64,000 nucleotides of DNA from CAWAQA01 sp963784065 (GCA_963784065.1 CAWAQA010000005.1:1-64000); one strand, 5' to 3'; shown: positions 37,453-45,894, numbered from the stretch's first letter. Made by a program: numbers and translations. The notes: generated by a model from the sequence alone, not told the origin.

Positions 37453-38589
37453 TTATTGGATGGACAACATTCGATCGAGCGCGACCTTCGTCCAGTGCTT
37501 CTGCTCATCGGCAACGACGATGCGGTTGTGGACGCGGCCTTCGACCAGTCCTTCGAGGATCCACAGCAGGTGGTTCGGCGACACGCGGAACATCGTCGAG
37601 CAGAGGCAGCCGAATTGATCGAGCGAGATCACGGTCCGCCCGGGCGCCACGTCATGGGCCAGCCGGTTCACGAGGTGTACTTCAGTGCCCACCGCCCACA
37701 CAGAGCCGGCCGGGCTCTCCTTGATCGCCTTGATGATGTACTCGGTGCTCCCCGCATCGTCGGCAGCCTGCACGACGTCCCAGGGCACCTCGGGGTGCAC
37801 GATCACGCGGATCCCGGGATGCTGCCTGCGCACCGCGGCAATCTGCGCCGCGGTGAAGCGAACGTGGACGGAGCAGTGGCCCTTCCACAGGATCATCTTC
37901 GCGCGCTTCACCTGATCAGGGTCGAGGCCGCCGAAGATCTCGCTGGGATCCCAGACGACCATCTCGTCGAGCGGGATACCCATCTTGTACGCGGTGTTGC
38001 GGCCGAGATGCTGGTCGGGCAGGAACAGCACCTTTTCGCCGCGCCCGAACGCCCACTTCAGCGTGGCCGCGGCGTTCGACGACGTGCAGACGGTGCCGCC
38101 GCGCTCGCCGACGAAGGACTTAATCGAGGCCGCGCAGTTGATGTACGTGACGGGGACGACGCCCGTGATGCCCATCTGGGTCAGCTCTTCCCAGCACATC
38201 TGGAGCTGGTCGGCATCGACCATGTCGGCCATCGAGCAGCCGGCCGCGAGGTCGGGCAGAATGACCTGCTGGTGGGGGGCGCAGAGGACGTCGGCGCTCT
38301 CGGCCATGAAATGGACGCCGCAGAAGACGATGTAGTCGGCTTCGGGCCGGCTCGCGATCTGACGGGCAAGCCGGAACGAGTCGCCGGTGTAGTCGGCGAA
38401 CTTGATGACTTCGTCGCGCTGGTAATGATGGCCGAGGATCAGGAGCCGGTTGCCGAGCGTCGCGCGCGCCGCGGCGATACGGGCCTCCATCTCGGCGTCA
38501 GACAGGCCCAGATATTTCTCGGGCAGGGCCTGACGCTCTGAGATGTGTTCCCTCTCGTATTCGGTCAGCAGCGGGATGATTGAGCCCAT
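37453..38589 (-). CDS. nadA: quinolinate synthase A
   Basis: Intact, 378 residues. NRLLILGHHYQRDEVIKFAD is the first substrate motif; ADYIVFCGVHFMAESADVL, TYINCAASIKSFVGERGGTV with CTSSNAAATLKWAF, and FGCLCSTMFRVSPNHLLWIL supply the three 4Fe-4S cysteines and conserved Tyr/His residues. It condenses iminoaspartate and DHAP to quinolinate in NAD synthesis. nadB and nadC are not in the window. A structured leader with a terminator-like hairpin precedes it. Confidence 0.95.
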   Translation of the reverse strand: MGSIIPLLTEYEREHISERQALPEKYLGLSDAEMEARIAAARATLGNRLLILGHHYQRDEVIKFADYTGDSFRLARQIASRPEADYIVFCGVHFMAESADVLCAPHQQVILPDLAAGCSMADMVDADQLQMCWEELTQMGITGVVPVTYINCAASIKSFVGERGGTVCTSSNAAATLKWAFGRGEKVLFLPDQHLGRNTAYKMGIPLDEMVVWDPSEIFGGLDPDQVKRAKMILWKGHCSVHVRFTAAQIAAVRRQHPGIRVIVHPEVPWDVVQAADDAGSTEYIIKAIKESPAGSVWAVGTEVHLVNRLAHDVAPGRTVISLDQFGCLCSTMFRVSPNHLLWILEGLVEGRVHNRIVVADEQKHWTKVALDRMLSIQ

Positions 38590-38653
38590 CAGTTGCGCGT
38601 CCCCTTGGGTAGCTCTACCGACGTTGTGAAAAATTGCGCAATGTCCGAACGTG

Positions 38654-38700
38654 AAAAAGGGCCAAGCTCGTTCTGGGCTATTGCCCTGAAGCTTGGTCCC
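38654..38700 (-). promoter_or_regulatory. nadA leader: hairpin plus U-run, possible attenuator or riboswitch
   Basis: On the minus strand GGGACCAAGCT and AGCTTGGCCC pair around an inner GGGCAATAGCCC hairpin with a 3 nt/6 nt internal loop, immediately followed by TTTTT. A perfect TATAAT lies at 38708-38713, so the RNA would begin almost at this stem, and nadA starts 64 bases beyond the T run. This looks like an attenuator; the NAD+-I riboswitch class is known upstream of nadA in Acidobacteria, but I could not match its consensus. Confidence 0.5.
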
Positions 38701-38707
38701 GACGTGA

Positions 38708-38713
38708 ATTATA
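38708..38713 (-). promoter_or_regulatory. -10 promoter element of nadA
   Basis: Perfect TATAAT on the minus strand about 120 bases before nadA. No good -35 is visible 17 bases upstream. Confidence 0.5.
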
Positions 38714-38823
38714 CCGGATCGAAAAGGTCGGCGATAGCTCAGCGGATAAGCGGCGATCTACGACTTCGGCTAGGGAACCGGCGTTCATGGCAGCAGCGAA
38801 ACCAACCCGAATCCAGTGCGCCT

Positions 38824-39939
38824 CTACGAATACGTCAGCGATTCAGAGCCCCTGACGATGTTGTAAAGCGTATCGCGCTCGAGCGGCTCCCGGCCCGCCG
38901 CGCGGACAAGCCGCGTGAGCTCGGCCGTCGTCATCCCTTCGGGCGTCGATGATCCGGCCATGTGGTAGATCTTCTCTTCCTGGACGGTTCCGTCCAGGTC
39001 ATCCACGCCAAACCAGAGCGCCGTCTGCGCCACCTCGACCCCGGTCGCAATCCAGAACGCCTTGATGTGCGGGATGTTGTCGAGCATCAGCCGCGCGACG
39101 GCATGCACACGCAGCGTATCCGCGGCGCTCGGCGCCGGCAGCTTGCGCATCTGGTTGTTGTCAGGGTGAAACGCCAGCGGGATGAATGCCTGGAACCCGC
39201 CCGAGCGCTCCTGCTGCGCCCTCGCCCGCACCATGTGGTCCACGCGCTCCTCGAGCGTCTCGATGTGCCCGTAGAGCATCGTCACGTTGGTGCGAAGCCC
39301 CAGCCGATGGGCAATGCCGTGGATCGCGAGGTAGCGATCCGCGCCGCACTTGTCGTGGCAGATCTTCCGCCGGACGCGCTCGGCGAAGATCTCGGCCCCG
39401 CCACCCGGAAGGGAGTCGAGCCCGGCCTCCTGCAACTCGCGCAGCACCTGTTCGTCGCTCATGCCGTAGAGATCGGCGAAGTACGCGATCTCGACCGCCG
39501 TGAAGCACTTCAGGTGGATGCCGGGCCGTATGCGCTTGAATCCCTGCAGCAACTCCCTGTAGTAGGCGAACGGCAGGTCCGGGTTGAGGCCGTTGACGAT
39601 GTGCAGTTCGGTGAGCGGCTGGTTCTCGCGCTTGCGGAGCTTGTCCCACGCCTGCTCGAGCGACATCGTGTATGCGGCGGCGTCGGTCGGCCGCAGCCGC
39701 GCGAACGAGCAGAACAGGCAGCTCGCCTCGCAGACGTTCGTCGGCTCGAGACGGAGGTTGTAGTTGAAATAGGTTCGCGCGCCGTGACGCTTCTCGCGAT
39801 CGCGATTCGCCAGCCAGCCGACCGCCAGCAGGTCGGGCGCATTGAACAGGCGCACGCCGTCCTCGAACGCCAGCCGCTCGCCAGCGCGCAGCTTCTCGTC
39901 GATGCCGGTCAGTCCCGCCGCGGCGATACGTGTTTTCAC
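38824..39939 (-). CDS. mqnE: aminofutalosine synthase MqnE (radical SAM)
   Basis: Intact, 371 residues. The radical SAM cluster is C70-x3-C74-x2-C77 (CEASCLFC), preceded by NYNLRLEPTN. LHIVNGLNPDLPFAYYRELL, GLDSLPGGGAEIFAERVRRK, LRTNVTMLYGHIETLEERV and FQAFIPLAFHPDNNQM are the MqnE-type motifs. The enzyme couples 3-(1-carboxyvinyloxy)benzoate with SAM to make aminofutalosine, the first committed step of futalosine-route menaquinone synthesis. mqnD and mqnB lie about 11 kb away. It is divergent from the B12 riboswitch transcript. Confidence 0.93.
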   Translation of the reverse strand: MKTRIAAAGLTGIDEKLRAGERLAFEDGVRLFNAPDLLAVGWLANRDREKRHGARTYFNYNLRLEPTNVCEASCLFCSFARLRPTDAAAYTMSLEQAWDKLRKRENQPLTELHIVNGLNPDLPFAYYRELLQGFKRIRPGIHLKCFTAVEIAYFADLYGMSDEQVLRELQEAGLDSLPGGGAEIFAERVRRKICHDKCGADRYLAIHGIAHRLGLRTNVTMLYGHIETLEERVDHMVRARAQQERSGGFQAFIPLAFHPDNNQMRKLPAPSAADTLRVHAVARLMLDNIPHIKAFWIATGVEVAQTALWFGVDDLDGTVQEEKIYHMAGSSTPEGMTTAELTRLVRAAGREPLERDTLYNIVRGSESLTYS

Positions 39940-39964
39940 GTCGAATCCTGCCGGAATTCTACAG

Positions 39965-39973
39965 TGCTATACT
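39965..39973 (+). promoter_or_regulatory. extended -10 promoter for the B12 operon
   Basis: TGCTATACT fits an extended -10 (TGnTATAaT) on the plus strand, between mqnE and the cobalamin riboswitch. It would give a leader of about 250 nt. Confidence 0.45.
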
Positions 39974-40054
39974 CGGGGCCACAAACAAGGCCAGACATGG
40001 GGCTCGAGACACAACGTTTGTGACTTGTGCCCTGAGCTTGTGCCCTGGATAAAC

Positions 40055-40158
40055 GACATCGCCCGGGTTGTCAGGGGAAGTGGGTGTGAAGCCCACGCGG
40101 TCCCGCCACTGTAAGCAATCCGCTTCGCGGATTGCGAGCCAGGAAACCTGTCCCGGTG
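40055..40158 (+). promoter_or_regulatory. cobalamin (adenosylcobalamin) riboswitch
   Basis: The conserved core is clear: AGGGGAAGTGGGTGTGAAGC, then CCCACGCGGTCCCGCCACTG and TAAGC, a variable hairpin (CAATCCGCTTCGCGGATTG), and the B12 box GAGCCAGGAAACCTG. These are in the order of the cobalamin riboswitch family. It precedes a Dph6-like fragment and the btuDCF genes, so it should repress B12 uptake when cobalamin is abundant. Confidence 0.93.
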
Positions 40159-40177
40159 CTCTGTCCCTCTGTCTACC

Positions 40178-40198
40178 GGAACGCCGCAACGGCGTTCC
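40178..40198 (+). terminator. expression-platform hairpin after the riboswitch
   Basis: GGAACGCCG and CGGCGTTCC pair perfectly around CAA, followed by TTGACG. It could terminate or, with only a weak T run, block the downstream ribosome site. Confidence 0.5.
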
Positions 40199-40232
40199 TT
40201 GACGCTGGCGCGAGAGACGCCGGGAGGACATC

Positions 40233-40395
40233 TTGAAACCACGTACAGCCATTTCCTGGAGCGGCGGCAAGGACAGCTACCTTGCCCTCCATCGCAGCCG
40301 ATCTGCGTACGACGTCGTGGCCATGGTCACGATGTTCAACGAGGACGGCGCGCGCAGCCGGTCGCACGGTCTCCGGCCGGAGATCGATCGACATC
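40233..40395 (+). pseudogene. truncated Dph6-like ATP pyrophosphatase
   Basis: From MKPRTAISWSGGKDSYLAL to DVVAMVTMFNEDGARSRSHG the sequence matches the start of the adenine-nucleotide alpha hydrolase (Dph6/MJ0570) family, including the SGGKDS PP-loop. Similarity ends near LRPEI, where the frame runs directly into the start of btuD. About 50 of a normal 220 or more residues remain. Genes of this family often accompany B12 transport genes. The loss may be a real internal deletion or an assembly collapse, since the join is abrupt. Confidence 0.6.
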
Positions 40396-40405
40396 GAGAG
40401 CACCG

Positions 40406-41188
40406 ATGCTGTCCGCGTCTAACGTCTCGTATGGCTATGCCGACCGTGCGTTCATGCTGCGCGACATCAACCTGTCGGTCCCGCGCGGCTCCCTCACCGG
40501 CCTGCTCGGACCGAACGGCTGCGGCAAGACGACGCTCCTGAAGCTGCTGTCAGGTGTGCTGCATCCCGAGCACGGCACGGTCGCGTTCGATGGGCGCGCG
40601 CTGCGCCGGATCGCCCGGCGCGAGCTGGCGCGCCACATCGCCGTCGTGCCGCAGGAGACGCATCCCGCCTTCGACTACACCGCCGTCGAGATGGTGCTGA
40701 TGGGCCGCCATCCGCATCTCGGACTCTTTCAGCTCGAGGGACCGCACGACCTCGCGGTCGCCTATGACGCGATGGCAGCCACCGGCACCGCCGACCTTGC
40801 GCAACGTTCCTATATGACGCTCAGCGGCGGTGAGAAGCAGCGCGTCGTGATTGCCGGTGCGCTGGCGCAAAGCCCGGATCTGCTCCTGCTCGACGAACCG
40901 ACGGCGTCGCTCGATCTCGGCTACCAGCTGGAGGTGGCGTCGCTGCTGTCGCAGCTGAACCGCGAACGCGGGGTGACGATGGTGCTGGCGACGCACGACC
41001 TGAACCTGGCGGCGGGGCTGTGCGACACGCTGGTGCTGATGCGAGGCGGCCGCATGCTGGCGCAGGGACCCACCCGCGAGGTGCTGACGGCGCCGATGAT
41101 CGCGCAACTCTACGACGTCGATGCGGACGTCAGCTACCACGAGGGCGCGGGGCACCTGACCGTCGTTCCGATACGGCGGACGCGATGA
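40406..41188 (+). CDS. btuD: cobalamin ABC transporter ATP-binding protein
   Basis: The ATG at 40406 gives MLSASNVSYGYADRAFMLRD. Walker A is GPNGCGKTTL (residues 35-44), the Q-loop region is IAVVPQETHPAFDY, the signature MTLSGGEKQRVVIAGAL, Walker B LLLLDEPTASLDLG, and the switch histidine is in VLATHDLNLAA. About 260 residues, of the FecE/BtuD class that also transports iron siderophores. The riboswitch in front makes B12 the best substrate assignment. The stop overlaps the btuC start. Confidence 0.92.
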   Translation: MLSASNVSYGYADRAFMLRDINLSVPRGSLTGLLGPNGCGKTTLLKLLSGVLHPEHGTVAFDGRALRRIARRELARHIAVVPQETHPAFDYTAVEMVLMGRHPHLGLFQLEGPHDLAVAYDAMAATGTADLAQRSYMTLSGGEKQRVVIAGALAQSPDLLLLDEPTASLDLGYQLEVASLLSQLNRERGVTMVLATHDLNLAAGLCDTLVLMRGGRMLAQGPTREVLTAPMIAQLYDVDADVSYHEGAGHLTVVPIRRTR

Positions 41189-42219
41189 GCACGATGGAAT
41201 ACGCTCTCGCCGCTCGCCGCCCGATTCGCGCTCGCCTGGCGCTGACGCTCGCCGGGTTCGGTGCGCTGACGGTCGCGACCTGCGTGCTCGCACCGCTGGT
41301 GGGCAGCACCACCATCAGCCTGGTGCGCGCGTTCGACCGCTCGATCCCGTTCGCCGACAACGTCGATGCGCAGATATTCTTCGTGGCGCGGCTGCCCCGC
41401 GTGCTGGCCGGCGCCTGCGTCGGCGCCACGCTCGCGGCGGCGGGGGTCGTGCTGCAAGCGATGCTGCGCAACCCGCTGGCCACGCCATTCACGCTGGGCG
41501 TGTCCGCCGGCGCCTCGCTCGGCGCGATGCTCGCGATCCTGTTCGGCGCGTCGCTGGCGGTCGGTCCGCTCTCGGCGGTACCGCTGGCCAGCCTGGCGGG
41601 CGCCGCCGTGGCGTCCGCCATCGTCTACCGCCTGGCGACGATCCAGGGGCGCGCGATGTCCACCTCCGTGCTCCTGCTCGCCGGCGTCACACTCAACTCG
41701 TTCTTCTCGGCGCTGATCATGTTCGTGCAATACATCGCCGATTTCGCGCAGGTCTATCGCGCCACGCGCTGGCTGATGGGCGATCTCGACGTCGGCAGCT
41801 TCCAGCCGATCGTCGCGGCGCTGCCGCTGCTGCTCATCGCATTCGCTCTGTTCGCGCTGCTGCCCTCCTCGCTGAACCTGCTCAGCGTGGGGATGGATCT
41901 CGCGGCCACGCGCGGCGTGGACGTGGCCCGGGCGCAGCGGCTGGCTTTCCTCAGCGCCTCGCTCGCCACCGCGGCCGCTGTCTCCCTGGCCGGGCCCATC
42001 GGCTTCATCGGCATCGTCGTTCCGCACCTGGTGCGGCTCATGGTGGGCGTCGATCACCGCATCGTGCTGCCGGCGTCGGCGCTCTTCGGCGCAGCCTTTC
42101 TCGTCGGGTGCGATGTCCTGGCGCGCACGGTTCTCGCCCCGATCGAGGTGCCGGTCGGCGTCGTCACGGCGATGCTTGGAGGTCCGTTCTTCCTATGGCT
42201 GCTCGTACGAAAAGGCTAG
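41185..42219 (+). CDS. btuC: cobalamin ABC transporter permease
   Basis: A 344-residue FecCD/BtuC permease with about ten helices. FFVARLPRVLAGACVGATLA and GVVLQAMLRNPLATPFTLGV contain the conserved R-L-P-R and NPLATP motifs; GRAMSTSVLLLAGVTLNSFF and LAGPIGFIGIVVPHLVRLMV the G-x-I-x-F-x-G-L-x-x-P-H coupling region. It overlaps btuD at its start and btuF at its end, a typical tight transporter operon. Confidence 0.93.
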   Translation: MSTMEYALAARRPIRARLALTLAGFGALTVATCVLAPLVGSTTISLVRAFDRSIPFADNVDAQIFFVARLPRVLAGACVGATLAAAGVVLQAMLRNPLATPFTLGVSAGASLGAMLAILFGASLAVGPLSAVPLASLAGAAVASAIVYRLATIQGRAMSTSVLLLAGVTLNSFFSALIMFVQYIADFAQVYRATRWLMGDLDVGSFQPIVAALPLLLIAFALFALLPSSLNLLSVGMDLAATRGVDVARAQRLAFLSASLATAAAVSLAGPIGFIGIVVPHLVRLMVGVDHRIVLPASALFGAAFLVGCDVLARTVLAPIEVPVGVVTAMLGGPFFLWLLVRKG

Positions 42220-43109
42220 CTCTCGTCATCCTCGCGGTCCTGATCTGGTGCGGGGCGAGCGCGTACGGCACGTTGCGCGGACCACAAGGGTCCGCGCGGC
42301 AACAGCCTGAGACCCAGGGAGCCCGCCGCATCGTGTCGATCGTGCCCGCGTTGACGGAGATCCTCTTCGCGATCGGCGCCGGACCGAGGGTCGTGGCCGT
42401 CAGCAGCTACGACGATTTCCCGCCGGCGGTGACGTCGCTGCCCCGCGTCGGCGCGCTGCTCGATCCCGACGTGGAGCGAATCCTGGCGCTGCGGCCGGAT
42501 CTCGTCGTCTGGTACGGCTCGCAAACCGACCTGCAAGGCCAGCTCGAGCGCGCGCGCATCCGGGTGTTCAGTTACCGTCATGCCGGCCTCGCCGGGCTGT
42601 TCGAGACGATTGGCGCGCTCGGGACGGCGACCGGACGGCAGCAGGACGCCGATCGCCTTGCGCGCACGCTCAGGGCGCAGCTCGACGAAATCCGGGCGCG
42701 CGTGAAGGGGCGCGGCCGGCCGCGGACGCTGCTGGTATTCGAGCGCGACCCGTTGAGCCTGCGCGGCTTGTACGTGAGCGGCGGGCGCGGCTTCCTGCAC
42801 GAGATGCTCGACATTGCCGGCGGCGACAACGTGTTCGCCGATCTGCAGCGCGAAGCGGTGCAGCCGTCCCAGGAAACGCTGCTGATGCGTGCGCCGGACG
42901 TCATCATCGAAGTCCGCGCCACCGGCCTGCTCCCCGCCGCAACCTCCGCAGCCGAAGAACGGAAGGTCTGGGCGCCGCTCGGGTCGATTCCCGCCGTACG
43001 CCACAACCGCATCCATGTTCTCGATGGCGACCACCTTGTCGTTCCCGGCCCGCGCGTGGCGCAGGGAACCGAAGCGCTCGCGCGCGCACTCCATCCGCAG
43101 GCCTTCTAG
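42195..43109 (+). CDS. btuF: periplasmic cobalamin-binding protein (BtuF type)
   Basis: The ATG at 42195, inside btuC, gives a membrane-anchoring or signal helix (RLALVILAVLIWCGASAYG). The class III substrate-binding fold follows: RIVSIVPALTEILFAIGAGP, VVAVSSYDDFPPAVTSLPRV, DVERILALRPDLVVWYGSQT, then a backbone helix and VSGGRGFLHEMLDIAGGDNV. It would deliver cobalamin to BtuCD. Its C-terminal part reads HNRIHVLDGDHLVVPGPRVA, typical of BtuF. Confidence 0.9.
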   Translation: MAARTKRLALVILAVLIWCGASAYGTLRGPQGSARQQPETQGARRIVSIVPALTEILFAIGAGPRVVAVSSYDDFPPAVTSLPRVGALLDPDVERILALRPDLVVWYGSQTDLQGQLERARIRVFSYRHAGLAGLFETIGALGTATGRQQDADRLARTLRAQLDEIRARVKGRGRPRTLLVFERDPLSLRGLYVSGGRGFLHEMLDIAGGDNVFADLQREAVQPSQETLLMRAPDVIIEVRATGLLPAATSAAEERKVWAPLGSIPAVRHNRIHVLDGDHLVVPGPRVAQGTEALARALHPQAF

Positions 43110-43137
43110 TCGAGACCGTCACTCGTGAGCCCTTTGT

Positions 43138-43950
43138 ATGGCGCGATCTCGTAGCCTGACCCGCTATCCCTCGCGCATCGTCTGCCTCACCGAGGAGACG
43201 ACGGAGACGCTGTACCTCCTGGGTGAAGGACGGCGCGTCGTTGGGATCTCCGGATACACCGTCCGGCCCGTCGAGGCGCGGGCCAAGCCGCGGGTGTCCG
43301 CGTTCCTCAGCGCCCGCTTCGAGAAGATCGAGGCGTTGCGGCCGGATCTCGTCCTCGGCTTCTCGGACCTGCAAGCCGATATCGCGGCGGAGCTCGTCAA
43401 GCGCGGCTATCCGGTAATGGTGTTCAACCAGCGGAGCGTCGCGGAGATCCTGCAGATGGTCCGGGTCCTCGGCGCGCTCGTCGGCGCCGGCGGCCGCGCC
43501 AACGCGCTCGCGTCCGGCCTCGAGCGCAGCCTGGACGACCTTCGCGAGACCGCGCGCGGATTCGCTCGCCGGCCGCGCGTCTTCTTCGAGGAGTGGAACG
43601 ATCCGCTGATCTCCGGAATCCGCTGGGTCGAGGAACTCGTCGAGATTGCCGGCGGCGATCCGATCTTTCCCGAGTTGCGCCAGGGCAAGCTGGGCAAGGA
43701 TCGAATCGTCGAGTCAGCCGAGGTCATCCGCCGCGATCCGGAGGTGATTGTCGCGTCCTGGTGCGGCAAGCCGGTGCGCCGGGAGTCGATCGCGGCGCGG
43801 CCGGGATGGGAGAATGTGACTGCCGTGCGCGAGGGGCAGATCCACGAGATCAAGTCGGCGTACATCCTGCAGCCGGGGCCGGCCGCGCTCACCGTCGGCG
43901 TGCAGCAACTCCACAGCATTCTGGCGCGGGTCGGGGAATCTTCCGCCTGA
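43138..43950 (+). CDS. second BtuF-like cobalamin-binding protein without signal peptide
   Basis: A 270-residue class III binding protein: YPSRIVCLTEETTETLYLLG, RVVGISGYTVRPVEARAKPR, FEKIEALRPDLVLGFSDLQA, and ISGIRWVEELVEIAGGDPIF near the end. No signal peptide is present (MARSRSLTRYPSRIVCL), so it should be cytoplasmic unless the start is wrong. Cytosolic members of this group occur beside B12 genes and may sense or carry corrinoid inside the cell. Its final residues and stop come from a CCGCCTGAAGGCGG palindrome. Confidence 0.82.
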   Translation: MARSRSLTRYPSRIVCLTEETTETLYLLGEGRRVVGISGYTVRPVEARAKPRVSAFLSARFEKIEALRPDLVLGFSDLQADIAAELVKRGYPVMVFNQRSVAEILQMVRVLGALVGAGGRANALASGLERSLDDLRETARGFARRPRVFFEEWNDPLISGIRWVEELVEIAGGDPIFPELRQGKLGKDRIVESAEVIRRDPEVIVASWCGKPVRRESIAARPGWENVTAVREGQIHEIKSAYILQPGPAALTVGVQQLHSILARVGESSA

Positions 43951-43966
43951 AGGCGGAAGCCACAGG

Positions 43967-44725
43967 ATGCGGTCAGCCCTCTCTCTCATGCTGGCAGTGG
44001 CGCTCGCCGCGGCGTGCGGCAGACAGGAGACGCCCGCATCACCCACTTCGGTTCCGCAGCCGGGGACGTCGAGCGTGCGCGTGCTCATGGTCACGACGAC
44101 TCTGGGATTCCGGCACGACTCCATCGAGACCGCACGCGCGGCCATGGGAACGCTCGCGAGTGAGACGGGCGAATTTCGCGTCACGGCGACGGAGGATCTC
44201 TCGCTGCTGACCGCGTCCGGCCTCGCCGGCTATGACGTGCTCTTCTTCGCGTTGACGACCGGGGAACTGCCGCTCACCGCCGATCAGCGGACCGCCATCC
44301 TCGCCTTCGTGTCGGGCGGGGGCGGCTTCCTTGGCGCGCACAGCGCGACCGACACGCTATACGGGTGGCCGGAGTATGGCGACATGATCGGAGCGTACTT
44401 CCGTGACCACCCGTGGACCCAGGAAGCCACGGTCGTCGTCGAAGACGTGTCCCACCCCGCGACGGCGGGTGTCGGCGATCGATTCTCGATCACGGAGGAG
44501 TTCTATACGTTCCGGGAGAATCCGAGGCCGCGCGCACAGGTGCTTCTTCGCCTGGACGCGTCCTCGGTGGGCGCAAGCGGCGACTACCCGCTTGCCTGGG
44601 CGCGATCGCACGGGCGCGGACGCGTGTACTACAACGCGCTCGGCCATTTCTCGAGCACCTGGCTGGACGCCGGCTTCCAGCGCCAGCTCCGCGGCGCGAT
44701 CAGGTGGGCGGCAGGAAGATCATAG
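43967..44725 (+). CDS. ThuA-domain lipoprotein
   Basis: The signal peptide LSLMLAVALAAACGRQ ends in a lipobox-like AAC, so this is a probable lipoprotein. The ThuA (class I glutamine amidotransferase-like) domain includes VRVLMVTTTLGFRHDSIETA, YDVLFFALTTGELPLTADQR, FVSGGGGFLGAHSATDTLYG and SITEEFYTFRENPRPRAQVL, ending GRGRVYYNALGHFSSTWLDA. The family is linked to sugar catabolism, but its reaction is not settled. The nucleophile Cys of true amidotransferases is absent (GAHSATD). It starts 16 bases after the btuF-like gene. Confidence 0.85.
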   Translation: MRSALSLMLAVALAAACGRQETPASPTSVPQPGTSSVRVLMVTTTLGFRHDSIETARAAMGTLASETGEFRVTATEDLSLLTASGLAGYDVLFFALTTGELPLTADQRTAILAFVSGGGGFLGAHSATDTLYGWPEYGDMIGAYFRDHPWTQEATVVVEDVSHPATAGVGDRFSITEEFYTFRENPRPRAQVLLRLDASSVGASGDYPLAWARSHGRGRVYYNALGHFSSTWLDAGFQRQLRGAIRWAAGRS

Positions 44726-44735
44726 CGACTGAATT

Positions 44736-44815
44736 GTCGTAGGGCCGGCTGAAGCCGGCCCGGTAGCTGCGGCAGATGAGCAGACATCGTAGGGGCGGGT
44801 CTTTTCAGACCGGCC
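44736..44815. repeat. REP-type palindromes
   Basis: GTAGGGCCGGCTGAAGCCGGCCC and, 50 bases on, CGTAGGGGCGGGTCTTTTCAGACCGGCC belong to the dispersed palindrome family seen at 18.98, 22.74, 23.81, 37.4, 43.94 and 48.91 kb. They lie between the convergent ThuA and DUF6282 genes. Confidence 0.75.
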
Positions 44816-44906
44816 GCCGGTTTGCTGCAGCAAAGGAGCGGGCTACGTTCGCCGATTTCGCAAGCCTAGCCGAGCCCTTCGACCGTTCAGCTGAAGACCT
44901 GCCGTC

Positions 44907-45806
44907 TCAGCGCAGCCCGAGCACCTGCGCGGGGTTCTGCTTCGACATGCGATCTACTTGCTGTTCCGTCAATCCCCTGGCGCGCATGGCGGCGAGGAAC
45001 GCCGCAAAGCCGTCCGTTGGCAGGGCGTTGCCCGGTTGCCCGAGGTCGGACGACAGGATGCAGAACTCGGGACCAATCTTCTTGATCGCGTCGGCGAAGC
45101 GATCCATCCGCTTCTGCGCCTCCGGGGTGGCGAGCGAGCCGCCGACGAACTCGATGAACGCCCCCAGCTTGGCTGCCTCCTGCATCTGGCTCACCGTCAT
45201 CTCAATCGGCGGGTTCATGCCGTGCGTGACGACCATGTGCCGCACCCCCTGCCGCTGGCCTTCCCGCAGCAGCATGAGGCCTTCCTGCGCCGAGGAGTGA
45301 CCGGTCGCGAGGATGAGACCGTGCTTCGCAATCAGCCCGATCACCTCTTTCACCGGCGGCAGCAGCTCGCCGTTGCGCGAGACGCTGACCGAGGGGCGGT
45401 TCTCCTTCGCGAAGCGAACCGCGTTCTCCGCGTCAAAGGTGGGCATCCACACGATGCGTCCCCAGCCTCCCGACGTCTGCGCCATGTACTCGACCGCCGC
45501 GGGGTTGATGCCCCCGACGGGCAGGTTGAGATCCACCCCGCCAAAAACCTCGATGCCGGGCACTTCCTTGCGCACGATGAAGGCAAGTCCTGACGTGAAC
45601 TCGTAATGGTTCTTCAGGACGATCGCGCGCATCCCCCGGTCGCGCGCGTTCCGCGCCGCTTCCATCGCGTCGAGCGCTCGCGGCCGGCTGTCCGGAAGGG
45701 CGTGAACGTGGATGTCGATCGCTCCGCGCAGCAGGGTGGACGGAGACTCCTGGCCGCCGAGCGCGGCCGCGCTCAGGAGGACCATGGTCAGCACGATCTT
45801 TTTCAT
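44907..45806 (-). CDS. DUF6282-like exported metal-dependent hydrolase
   Basis: A 299-residue protein with a signal peptide (MKKIVLTMVLLSAAALGG). LLRGAIDIHVHALPDSRPRA holds the HxH metal motif; GMRAIVLKNHYEFTSGLAFI, LILATGHSSAQEGLMLLREG and VRHMVVTHGMNPPIEMTVSQ supply further histidines, and ILSSDLGQPGNALPTDGFAA a late Asp. This is an amidohydrolase-type TIM barrel. The substrate is unknown. It is the first of a minus-strand group of exported enzymes. Confidence 0.8.
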   Translation of the reverse strand: MKKIVLTMVLLSAAALGGQESPSTLLRGAIDIHVHALPDSRPRALDAMEAARNARDRGMRAIVLKNHYEFTSGLAFIVRKEVPGIEVFGGVDLNLPVGGINPAAVEYMAQTSGGWGRIVWMPTFDAENAVRFAKENRPSVSVSRNGELLPPVKEVIGLIAKHGLILATGHSSAQEGLMLLREGQRQGVRHMVVTHGMNPPIEMTVSQMQEAAKLGAFIEFVGGSLATPEAQKRMDRFADAIKKIGPEFCILSSDLGQPGNALPTDGFAAFLAAMRARGLTEQQVDRMSKQNPAQVLGLR

Positions 45807-45894
45807 GGCAGCTCCGGCAAGGCTGAACGCGAGGTTCTCGCCCGTGTATGTGGACCTGGGCGGCCTGAAGCCGCCACGGCTGCTGGCAATCGGG

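Noticed and set aside
38726..38790. tRNA-like sequence with GGCGATAGCTCAGCGGATAAGC
   Set aside because: It resembles a D-arm and an ACG-type anticodon region, but no acceptor pairing or T-arm follows; at most a decayed tRNA fragment.
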